Source: Simmondsia chinensis (lineage: Eukaryota; Streptophyta; Magnoliopsida; Caryophyllales; Simmondsiaceae). From it: 64,000 nucleotides of DNA. How positions within the stretch are numbered: the stretch's first letter is position 1; each line of letters opens with the position of its first letter. A model generated the notes under the pieces. That model made no database searches and was not told where the DNA came from. It worked only from the letters and a program-made list of their open reading frames with translations. This document shows, in pieces, positions 54,646 to 64,000 of the stretch. The DNA lies in the NCBI GenBank assembly GCA_018398585.1, contig JAGTTD010000003.1, forward strand, positions 7,882,637-7,946,636, read 5' to 3'. The position numbers and the translations under genes are program-made.

Positions 54646-55739
54646 ACAAAAACCCATCTGCACAACACTTGATTTTTTTAACAAAGTGCTCATGACAATT
54701 AGGAAAGATGGTTGATACAAAAAAAAAAAAAAAAAAAAAAATTAGATAGATGATTTTCTCTAAAATTTAAAAATTATGATATATAGTGAAGTACAACTAA
54801 TTAGTTCCAAAGACAACATTGTGTCAAAGGAATATGACTATCTAAAAAATTTGTAAAAAGAAAATGTCCTATTTTAGACGAATTTATAAAAGAAAAGGGT
54901 ATTTTAATGTGAGAACTTAAGAATTTCTTATTACTCAAACAAACTAGATGAACTTGATACATGCCCACAATGGGATCAGTCCAGTACCACAATCCAAGCC
55001 CAAAATGTTGGTATTGTAAACCATGGTGGCAAAATTTTTGCCTTGCTCTTCAAAGTTACAAATTACTCTTCAAAGAAGGAAAGGACCAATACGTAAAAGG
55101 AACCTTGATCTGTGGTAGGCCCATGTCCACCAAAACATGTGAGGCCTATCACAATCAACACTCCCAACTTTGCAAAAAAATGAAGACAATGGTTGTTGCA
55201 ACAGAAGGGGAATTTGGTCCGCTGATCTTGTTTTGATGCTCTTTGTGATTTTTCGTTTCCGTCTCTTTCCTCTCTATAAATATAAAGAAAATTCAGCAAT
55301 AAAATACTTTTTTTCTTCTTCATATAATATTCTTAGCTTTTGCAATTAACTTAGCAATTTTCATGCATTTTTATTGAATTTCAAATACAAACCAATAAAT
55401 TTGGCTTGGATCGTGACCGAGGTGTTCATTCTGTAAGATAAAGGTAGTCGTTGGTCTAACCACCAAACCTAGCAGGCCATCAATGAACTATAAGATATGA
55501 TTTTGGAATTAGCTATATAGGTATCATTCCTTACTTTTTTCTTTGTTTTTCAATTGAATCATGATCAAGTGATAACATCGTATGCACTTCCATCAAGGGG
55601 TAATAGTGTCACCATTAACTGTTCCCCTTACCACCACACTACATCATTGGTAATCTGAAATACAAGCACAAATATATCCGAATCTCATCCCCTCGCGTTT
55701 CTTTTATTAGATCTCATCGTTTCCTTCAGGTCCTTTGAG
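54646..55739. other. mostly non-coding stretch, possible LTR of the next element
   Basis: A 91-codon frame (54961-55236) has no recognised domain. Just after it, ctctataaatataaag (55273) and aataaaat (55299) look like an LTR promoter and polyadenylation signal. This could be the worn 5' LTR of the gypsy relic that follows; no second copy was found to prove it. A 24-base A tract lies at 54719-54742. Confidence 0.4.
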
Positions 55740-55742
55740 GCG

Positions 55743-55970
55743 ATGTTGAGCACTTTGGTTTTAGTAACCAATGATCTCACTCCATGTTTAATTTGTCAGT
55801 GCCACCACCATGTAGTTTTAATTGATCGGTTTCATGGGAAGCACAATTTTCATATTTTGGTTGATTCTGGGGCCCCACATAATTTCTTAGATGCCAGCCT
55901 TTTATCTCTGTGGTCAATGTTGGCAAACGTCCAATACGTCATGTTTCCACAATTTCAATTGGCAACTTAA
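55743..55970 (+). pseudogene. gypsy relic protease
   Basis: A 75-codon frame reads KHNFHILVDSGAPHNFLDAS, the gypsy aspartic protease active site with DSG intact. The rest of the domain is lost. Confidence 0.7.
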
Positions 55971-56439
55971 CAATACAACTCATCTCTTTGGCTTGGTATA
56001 AATACCGTTAGGAGGACGTGACATGTGCTCTTGGTCTTCCCTTGTAGACCCTATTATCAAAGACACAAAAAGTTCACATCCTATCTTTATATACCAAGGC
56101 CGACCGTATATTAAGTTTGGCCTTTGTCCCAATCACATATGTGAGGTATGACCTCAAAACATGTCCAAATGTTTAACGACTTAGGCTTTATTACCACATT
56201 GTATGCGTCAGTTGAACTTCTATTTTTCTCCTTAAACGTTAGTGTTGTACTCACTGAGCAAGCACCGATTCTCGAGCGACTACTTTTCAACTTTGCAATA
56301 CTTTTTGCCAATCTCAATTCCTTACTCCTTAACAGCCCTAGGTATTGACCATTGGATTAATATTCATAACAGGGCCATTATGATCAACCAACGATTGTAT
56401 CCTTATTTTTTCACTCAAAAGAATGTCACTAAATTTAGG

Positions 56440-56830
56440 GTTCACAAATTACTTGAAAATGATACCATCTGCAACAGAATTAGGCCATACGCCTCTCTCA
56501 TATTCCTTGTTCATGAAAAGTATACGACATGGTGGTGGTGCATTGATTACCATGCTTTGACTGTAAACCCAATCGAAGATAAATACCTTGATTCTTAAGA
56601 ACTTTATCGGACAACAAATTTTTTGAAGCTTGACCTTCTTTAGGTTACCATCAAATTTGAATGCATGCCTTTGACATATACAAGATTGCTTTCCGCACAC
56701 ATGCTGATCAATTTGAATTAGTTGTAATGCCTTTTGGATTGACCAATGCACCATTAGCACTAACTTCCCTCATGAGTTCCATTTTCGTCCCTACGTAGGG
56801 AAATTTGTTCTGGTGTTTTTGTTTTTTTTT
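56440..56830 (+). pseudogene. gypsy relic reverse transcriptase
   Basis: Pieces read WWCIDYHALTVNPIEDKY and [20 protein letters not shown], matching the family blocks 'WRFCVDYRALN' and '[18 protein letters not shown]'. The catalytic FFDD box region is replaced by a T-rich run near 56816. Confidence 0.7.
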
Positions 56831-57579
56831 TAAATGACAATTTCAACGTACAATGCTGATTTATCAATGCATTAAAACAAGTTCAAATTTTCTTTCAACT
56901 TCTATGCCCTATTCGCGAAAGAGTATATGTTCTTTTTGTTGATTGGAGATCAAATGTTTGAGACATCTTATTTGCTCAAGTCATGTGTCAGCCAATCTCA
57001 CGAAGATACAAGTTGTCCATGATTGGCCCCAACCCTGTGCCCTCGAGCAACTTTGGGGTTTTCTTAGTTTAACTAGCTACTATCCCTAGTTTTTCCAATG
57101 TTATGGTAGCATTGCTCGAAATGCATTTAGATTGCTGAAGAAAAATGAATTCACATTGACGCCCGAGGCCATGCTAGCATTTTATCCCCACAGAGCTTCA
57201 AATTATGCCATGTGCCCTCATGCTCCTTGAGTTTAACTCCACTTTGAAATTGAGATGAATGCCTCAAGCATGGAAAATGGCACAATCCTGCTTTAAAATG
57301 GGCATTCTATCCCTTACCTTAGTGAGATACCCTCTCCACATAATAGTAAAAGAATCCATCTATGAAATTGTGTCATTGACCGTGATTCACGTTGTCCGAA
57401 AATGGTGCCAGTACCTTATGGACAAATGTGTTTGTATCCGCACTAACCAACAAAATTAAACACTTGTTGAAACAACGCATCTGGACCCCTTTTCTAGAAC
57501 AATGGTTGTCAAAGCTAATGGCACATTATTACAACATTTCTTCTAAAAACAAAAGAAAAGGAATATTGTAGCTAATGCA

Positions 57580-58470
57580 TTATCTCGAGTCACAATTGGT
57601 GAGATGCACAAGACCCGCTTGACCTCCATGCCAATTGACTTGGTGGGCGTATTGCAACATGGCTCTGAATAATTTTTCTTTCAACAACTTATTCGTTAGC
57701 TCCAAGACAATTCGATGTCTCATCCCCAATACATTTGGGATAATAGTTAGTTACAAGCAAAGGTAAACTTGTTGTGAACGCCCATAGGACAACCAAAAAT
57801 GTAATTCTCAAATAGGTGTACACATATCTCATCACCACCGAACACTCTGAGTTAACTGCCACCCACAATCTTATTTTGACTGAGTTTTATTTTAAAGGAC
57901 ATAAAACTATCATCACATATTTTGAATGACACTTGTTGAAATACAATACAGTCCTAGGGTTCTTACCCTTTCCCTTGTTTAAGACCTTTTTACCACTAAT
58001 GATATGGATTTCATAGAGAGCTCGCCCAAGTCTCATGGCAAGGACGTGACCGCGGTTTTCATGAGTTGTCTCAGAAATATGCCTTAACACCCCCTTTTTC
58101 TGTTCAACTATGGGTACAACTTTTGTGTGAGTTACTTATATATTGCATGGGCTTCAAGCGGAAATTATCTTGACAAAGACCTTGTTTTCACAAGAAAGCT
58201 GTGGCAATAACTATATTATGTACGAGGTGTTGAGGTTCACCATTCCACCGCATGTCATCAACAATTGACTAGAAAATTGAGGCCCTTAATTGCTTCCCCT
58301 AGGATATCTACGATGTATGTGTTTTTAATTTTCTATAAACTGGTTTGAATGGCTTCCACTAATTAAATGTTGGTACAATATGCAGTATCACTCAGTCATT
58401 CAATCTATTTCCTATAAGGTAGTATATGGCCCACCAGCAACCAATCATTTATCCTATTTACAGGGTGAGT
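57580..58470 (+). pseudogene. gypsy relic RNase H end and integrase
   Basis: Pieces read ALSRVTIGEMHKTRL (end of RNase H), ELAQVSWQGRD and DFIESSPKSHGKDV in adjoining frames (integrase core start). DLVFTRKLWQ and then QYHSVIQSISYKVVYGP follow. DDE positions cannot all be traced because of stops and shifts. Confidence 0.65.
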
Positions 58471-59154
58471 TGGCTAGTGGTAGAGTTAACCAAAACTAAA
58501 GCCCTCATTTTTTTTTTTTTTTTTCATTGTTCATACTAACGTGTGTATTTTTCCATTATCCATCATTCTTTTCATCTAGGATATCAATTGCTTTTCTTTC
58601 TTTGAAATTCTTCCCGTGTAAAAATATAAATCAAAGGAAGTCTTCAATTAGAAAGGTTTTCAATAGAAGCCTCTGTTGTTGTTTATGTAAAGACTCGTAG
58701 AAGCTTAGAGTTTAAAGCATTCATAGCAACCTGCTACTCATCCATGTCTTAAACATTAATATTATGATATAGGATTGACTCCTTTAAAGATTGAAGGTTG
58801 TGGAATGCTCAAATTTAATCAAACACAAACCTAATCTTGTTGTTTCTTCTTTCTTTTTGCTTTGGTTCTTGCTATAGTTTCTAGAAAGGCCCTGATTGAG
58901 ATTGTGGACTTAAAGCCTTGACACCGGTATAATATGCCTCTATTACGGAATTGAACGTGTTTAGACTCAATTAGTACATCAATTTAACTCTCCTAGTATG
59001 TAGGAAAACTTGTTGAACCATGCACTAACCAATATCCTGTACTGCAAATATAGAATGAATAAGTGATTCATCCCTACCAGACCTTCCCCATGCTACAAGT
59101 CTAAATTTAGGTCCTCCAAGCCATTAGTTGCTTTTGTTAGTCAACACTTCGCTA
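58471..59154. other. decayed gypsy C-terminal and 3' region
   Basis: T-rich at 58506-58524, otherwise no readable domain. Its position suggests former integrase C-terminus and 3' non-coding sequence. Confidence 0.4.
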
Positions 59155-59760
59155 TAACCATAGGCCTTCAGTCCAGTGAAGAACTATATTTTCATTTCGA
59201 TACAAGGTCCATAATTGTAAGTTTCTTGACACGGGTACTAAGACCCTCAATCTATCTAAGAATATCGAATTGATTCCACAAGTTGCAAGGTTATAGTCTA
59301 AGTCGAGAACCCACACACTTTTAGTTGTTTATCTTCTTGTTATTCCCCCGGCCTTCACATGCTCATCACCTTTGAATATTTCATGCATTGTCTACCCCAT
59401 AACCACATCAGGACCATCAAAGTGAGTTGTAATTTTTTTTCAAGTTGCTGGGCTTCATGACAACGTGGAGCTAGGAATTGACTCAATGTGGGGGGAGTTC
59501 ACAGAGAGAAAGCACGCCTGACACGAGTTTGAATAGGAAGTCAGGCCTTGTATTTCAGCTGCACCTATACTTGGTGGACTAGTTTCACTTACAGAAGAGT
59601 CCAAGTTAGTGCCACACCCTTGTCAAGAGGCCCGAAGAGGATTATCTAAACTCGTAGAATAGACTCAAAGCCTTGAAGAATGTTTCAATGGGCAGGCTAG
59701 CTTTGGCTTCCAAACGGGTGGCCATGTCTCTAGTTTTACCAATCATATTGAGTAATATGA
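59155..59760 (+). repeat. old gypsy-tail repeat, copy Y
   Basis: Shares gaactatatt, gatacaaggtccataattg, taggaattgactcaatgt, actcaaagcc and gggtggccatgtct with copy X in the same order. It has no MITE between these blocks. Confidence 0.65.
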
Positions 59761-59812
59761 TATACTAAGATATTTAATGGGCATGATATAATGGTGGCAA
59801 TGATATACTTAA

Positions 59813-60087
59813 TGTTAAAGTATAAAACTGTCAAGGAAAGATTTTGGGAAATATGGTTCCTTAACATGGTATCAGAGCCTTTTGACCAAGCGGTCACAAG
59901 GTCGAATCTCAACATTCCCCACTTTCAATATTAAAACAATTTAAGCGCAAGGTATGAGGTGAGCCTATGCAATATCCACACTTCAAGTTCAATTGACATT
60001 CCCGTGAGGACGCATGTTAGAGTATAAAGTTGTTTCTGGGACTTCACTCATCAACTTAAGTTTTTGGAAAAGATAGTTCCTTGATAG
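59813..60087 (+). mobile_element. single SMART-like miniature LTR element
   Basis: The left LTR-like unit is 59813-59866 (tgttaaagtataaaac to ccttaaca). The primer site tggtatcagagcc starts at 59867, and the internal region ends at gtgaggacgca. The right unit runs from 60015 to about 60087 (tgttagagtataaag to ccttgata). It is more worn than the array at 23740, and no exact target duplication is visible. Confidence 0.7.
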
Positions 60088-61136
60088 GTAATTTATATTT
60101 ATGCATTTAAAAGTAAGAAAAAGCTTGGCTTTTAGTTTATACTAGTATTATCCTGTGCAATGCACGAAGTATCATTATATTTTTTGAAATATAATTTATA
60201 TATTATCATATTGGGATTTTATTAAATTTATAGAAGATAAAGCATTATATACTTTGCAAAATGACGTAGTAAAAAACTTGGATTCTTGTTACTTCTTTCC
60301 TATAATCTCGAATATTTAATGACACACTCGTAGAATTGCTTAGATTGGAGTTTGAAAGCTTTTGATGACACCCCTTAGAATTGCTTGAATTGGGGTTTAA
60401 AGATTTTTGGGGGTGAGGGTACTTGGCAAAACTATATAGAATATTTTCTTATATTTGTATGTTATTATTCAGAATTGAGTCTACCTTGTGAATCCTTACA
60501 TATTTTGATGCTACACATCAATTCAATTATCATAAGATAAGAAAGAAAATTAGGTATAAGCCAAATTAATGGCTATATAATTTGGGGCTCTAACGTTATT
60601 TCGTACTTATCGAAATAGTGTTGGGGAGACAATAACGTGTAATCACAAAGTCAGAGATTTTATATAAAGAGGATTTATGAGATTTAAAGAATTAGTGAAT
60701 GATAAATGTTGTTTGATATATCCGTGTTGAGATAGAAGGAGTATTTATAGTTTTTCAAGTACCTCTTAGAAGAGATACATCTTTTCACATAAAAAAAAAA
60801 AAAAAAAAAAAAACACATGCATTCATAGAAGGCACAAAAAAACTGCCATTGTTTTTGACTTATTTTGAAAAACACCAATAGATATTACACTTTATGCAAT
60901 GTAATCCAATCAAAGCCCAAGTGAAGATTTTAGTTTCAACAGGTGTTCTGAATAACTAAATCTGTATTGATACCCCAAATGATCCAACTCTTGTTGTTCT
61001 TGAAATAAATCTCAATTATATACCTCTTGTGTCATTTTTGGATGTGTTGGGAACTTTTATCAATGTTAGTTTGGTAGGGCAAAGTAGTATGTTGAGAGGT
61101 GATATTTATACATCTATCATAAACAATTTATGGAAT
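60088..61136. other. AT-rich intergenic stretch
   Basis: No frame with domain content. The 24-base A tract at 60789-60812 is the only notable repeat. Confidence 0.5.
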
Positions 61137-61141
61137 GTTAA

Positions 61142-61528
61142 TGATGCAGCCCATATCTTGGTGGATCGGGTTCTTGGCGAGATAGGTTACTTGGCGAGTT
61201 GATAGAGGCCACGACTGGATAAAGACTTGAGGAGATTGACATCTATTAGGTTATTTAGTTATTAGACTAGGAGATAAATACTAGTTTTTAGATAATTATT
61301 AGTTGTTTTAGATAATTAACAGTTGTTTTTCTATTTTTCTTTTAATTTTTAAGTCTTTTACTTTAGATGAATTAGCTCATCTATTTAAATAAGAGGACGA
61401 CTAGGATTGACTTTGCTTTACTTTTTTTTTTTTTAATTTCCCCTTTGTTTTATTATTTTCGTAATAAAACTAAAGGGAAAGTTGTTGAATCTTTCCATTT
61501 CCTTATTTTCCATCTACACGCTGCATTA
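61142..61528 (+). repeat. TRIM-like 5' LTR
   Basis: 387 bases; lacks a roughly 60-base segment present in the right LTR (around 62372-62445). Confidence 0.88.
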
Positions 61529-62108
61529 TTTGGTATCAGAGCTTAGAACGACTTCTGAGATGGCCAATGGATTACAGAGGTACACTGCCATCGGAGATGT
61601 TTTTTTATCTTGATTTTCAACGGCAGACCAAGAGGAGGTTAGAGGACCTGGAATAGAGATTCTAGCGAATCGAGCGTTGCTTAATTCAATTAGGAAAATC
61701 ATGATAAAACTCTAGGAACACAGCCACAACACCCGCGGACAGGGGGTGATGAGGAAGAAAAGAATGAAGATCCCATTTATGACTCCACAATTCTTTGATG
61801 AGCCAATCCATAATGAGGAGATACTTGATGATATTGAGATCCTATCCCCACCACCATCAATAATCCCACGAACACCATCCTTGCCTATCATCCACACGAC
61901 ACCACTGTTCCAACCAAGATCAACAACATTAGCTCCACCAAAAAAAATTATCCACTCAACCCCCATCACGAGCACCAACTAATACGAGCCCACATTGAAG
62001 TGCTCTATCACGACCTAGATCTCCTGGATTTTCACCGCTGCCATCGCCAACTACCTTCAAGACTAAGCGGCCGAATTTGAGGATGAATTCTCTCCAAGTC
62101 GGGGAGGA

Positions 62109-62549
62109 TGATGCAAACCTTATCCTGGCGGATCGGGTTCTTGGTGAGATGGGTTACTTAGCGAGTTGATAGGAGACGCGATTGGATAAAGACTTGAGGG
62201 ACATCTATTAGGTTATTTTATTATTAGACTAGGTAATAATTACTCGTTGTTTTAGATAATTTTTAGTTCTTTTAGATAATTAAGAGTTGTTTTTGTATTT
62301 ATTTTTTAATTTTTAAGTCTTTTAGTTTAGATGAATTAACTCCTTTATTTAAACAAGAGGAAGACTACGATTAATTTAGCATTCAATTTTCCAAGATTAT
62401 TTTGATGAGTTGTTAATTCTTTTTATTCTCGAGTGTGAGAATTAGAATTGACTTTATTTCCTCCCTGTTTTATTATTTTCGTAATAAAATTAAAGGGAAG
62501 ACTATTGAACTTTTTCGTTTCCCTTATTTTCCTTATGTACGTTGCATCA
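62109..62549 (+). repeat. TRIM-like 3' LTR
   Basis: 441 bases, TGATGCAA to TTGCATCA, followed by GTTAA. Confidence 0.9.
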
Positions 62550-63059
62550 GTTAAATGATCTTGAAAATAAAATTATTCTATTATTTTATTAACTTTCTAT
62601 TTTATTTACTTATGTCCAATTTTGTCATTTTGCAATAGTTAGTTGACTTGAACATCTATTTACATGAAATTGCTTAGCCATTAGTTGCCAGCTAATGACT
62701 AATCAATCATTTAATTACTAACGGATATTAGAGTCTTGACCAACCTATCATAATTTATTAATGTTGAGCAACAATTTTTAATTATTCAAAAACTATTATT
62801 TTGCTCTACTTTGAACAAAATTCAACAACAACAACAACAACAGTCCCAGTGTCTCGCGACTCCCGCAGAAAGCAGGGTCTGGGAGGGGTGATGTACCCAG
62901 GCTTACCTTTTCCGAGTGGAAAGGAGGCTGTTTTCGAGGACCCCCAACTTGAAGTAATTAAGTGCCTGCAAATAAACCACCAATTAATTAATTACTAATG
63001 AGTTTTGAGGAAAAAGAAGAAGAAGAAGAAGAAGAAGAATAAGAAGAGGAAGAAGCACG

Positions 63060-63606
63060 ATCAGAGACTAAACTAGTCTATAAGTGCTTTACCTGAGGTT
63101 ATGCCTGCCTAAGGATCTTAAACTATCAATCCCTCCCCGCACTAATCTACTCTACCACTTTCGCTACCCTTATGCTAGCCCTCCATCGTACCCTATCTGA
63201 GGCCATCTCCTCTCTTAGGTTTAGGTGGGTTAGGTCGTGACGGATTGTCTCCAACCAACTCTTCTTTGGTCTGCCCCTCCCTCTTCTACCTAGCGTCGTG
63301 TGAAGCTATTCACACCTCCTGACTGGGGCTGTAGTCGGTCTCCCGCTAACATGTCCAAACCATCTTAGGCGGTACTCCCTCAATTTATCCTCGATCGAGG
63401 CTACACCCAACTTACCTCGTATCACATCATTCCTAATCCTATCCTTCCTTGTGTGACCACACATCTAGGGTAGTATCCTCATCTCTCCCACCTTTATCCT
63501 CTATGTTTAATTTTGTTTCATTGGTCGACACTCTGCCCCATATAGCATAGCCGGTCTTACTACCGTCCAATAGTATTTTTCCTTTAACTTTAGCGGGAAC
63601 TTTCTA
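63060..63606 (-). pseudogene. RTE-type LINE C-terminal region
   Basis: Pieces on the minus strand read [56 protein letters not shown] and GRGRPKKSWLETIRHDL, the C-terminal signature of plant RTE LINEs. At least three stops or shifts interrupt it. Confidence 0.85.
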
Positions 63607-64000
63607 TCACACAGCACCCCGGATGCCATCCTCCACCTGCCAGCCTACTTTAATCACGTTGCTGACATCCTCATCCACTTTACCATTCTGGTGTATCATG
63701 GATCCCAGGTATTTGAAACTCTCCTTACTCGGTACGGTTTCTTGTTCGATCTTAACCTCCTCTGTACTAGTCGTGGTGGAATGATCGAATTTGAATTCCA
63801 CGTACTCGATCTTAGATCTGCTGATCCTTAAACCCATTGATTCTAAAGCACCTCTCCACAATTCCAAATTCTCGTTTATGTCTGCTCGGGATTCCCCTGC
63901 CAGAACTATGTCGTCTGCAAAAAGCATACACCAAGGTACCTCCCTTTGGATGTGTCTAGTGAGCTCATCCATCACTAGAATGAACAGGAAGGGCCTCAAG
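63607..64000 (-). pseudogene. RTE-type LINE reverse transcriptase, catalytic part
   Basis: A 130-codon open frame, cut by the window edge, reads PFLFILVMDELTRHIQ, VPWCMLFADDIVLAGES (catalytic FADD intact), LESMGLRISRSKIEYVEF and FKYLGSMIHQNGKVDEDV: the palm and thumb of RTE-clade RT. Whether the enzyme was complete upstream cannot be seen. Confidence 0.88.

Larger units (their letters stand above)
55740..59760 (+). mobile_element. very decayed Ty3/gypsy relic, tail is copy Y of the repeat at 37390
   Basis: Fragments of protease, RT, RNase H and integrase occur in gypsy order with many stops and frame changes. From about 59155 the DNA matches copy X (37390-37921, 44315-44431, 45322-45370) without its MITE insertions, giving an uninterrupted reference for that nest. 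LTRs were not identified. Confidence 0.75.
61142..62549 (+). mobile_element. TRIM-like non-autonomous LTR element
   Basis: LTRs at 61142-61528 and 62109-62549 begin TGATGCA and end TGCAT(T/C)A, with the exact duplication GTTAA at 61137-61141 and 62550-62554. A primer site TGGTATCAGAGC stands at 61531, and a purine tract (cggggagga) precedes the right LTR. The 580-base interior codes for no element protein; a Pro-rich 78-codon frame at 61746-61982 has no recognised domain. The 3' interior and LTR start resemble the gypsy at 34500-37389. Confidence 0.9.
62820..64000 (-). mobile_element. RTE-type LINE, 3' half; 5' part beyond the window
   Basis: The minus strand enters from the right edge in the reverse transcriptase and runs through the C-terminal region to a (TTG)n tail (plus strand caacaacaacaa..., 62823-62842). 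RTE-type LINEs end in such short repeats, not poly-A. The 3' UTR has the word agaccctgctttctgcggga, similar to a widespread plant RTE tail. A (GAA)n run at 63008-63039 expanded inside it. Confidence 0.85.

Noticed and set aside
54961..55236. 91-codon frame
   Set aside because: No recognised domain, and it directly precedes a TATA and polyadenylation-like pair that suggests LTR-type DNA. Recorded as a possible LTR region only.
61746..61982. Pro-rich 78-codon frame in the TRIM-like element
   Set aside because: No domain and no second copy to test conservation; kept only as a note in the element entry.

Overview
This window is nuclear DNA from a flowering plant, most likely a eudicot. It is AT-rich and gene-poor. 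LTR retrotransposons carry primer sites matching the 3' end of plant initiator tRNA-Met, and there are hAT-type MITEs and an RTE-type LINE. The single clear host gene is a two-exon PR-10/Bet v 1 gene with the intron at the family's usual position. The species cannot be named from sequence alone. No tRNA, rRNA or CRISPR array was seen.

Layout. 1-4.4 kb: 3' part of a decayed Ty1/copia element (+). 4.4-6.1 kb: possible LINE tail and a foldback element. 6.2-15.75 kb: a Ty1/copia element (-), split in its integrase by a non-autonomous element (8886-13924) built as LTR-internal-LTR-internal-LTR between one 5-bp target duplication. 15.8-20.5 kb: LINE RNase H relic, MITEs, a degenerate minisatellite. 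20518-26440: a Ty3/gypsy chromovirus (+) with both LTRs and a chromodomain, its RT/RNase H cut by a tandem miniature LTR element (about 72-bp LTRs). 26.4-30.2 kb: MITEs and short relics. 30208-34133: an internally deleted copia element with near-identical LTRs. 34.5-37.4 kb: a truncated gypsy element (-). 37.4-45.4 kb: a nest in which an old gypsy-type repeat received two inverted hAT-type MITEs, and one MITE then received a copia element (37999-43293). 47.6-49.0 kb: the PR-10 gene. 50-54.6 kb: another nest (copia relic, then hAT MITE, then copia). 55.7-59.8 kb: a very decayed gypsy element whose tail is a paralogue of the repeat at 37.4 kb. 59.8-62.5 kb: another miniature LTR element and a TRIM-like element. 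62.8 kb to the end: the 3' half of an RTE-type LINE (-).

How the parts relate. No operon or defence system is present. The content is mostly a record of nested insertions, many datable in order through exact target-site duplications (CACTC, TTTTT, ATAAT, GGACC, TATTC, GTTAA, CTGCCTAT). Every autonomous-type element seen is broken by stops, frameshifts, deletions or loss of catalytic residues. The only locus likely to make a cellular protein is the PR-10 gene; its intron carries a decayed relative of the miniature LTR elements. The most unusual themes are repeated tandem-LTR arrays in three unrelated families, a conserved coiled-coil ORF in a non-autonomous element, and long poly-C/poly-G tracts that differ between sister copies.
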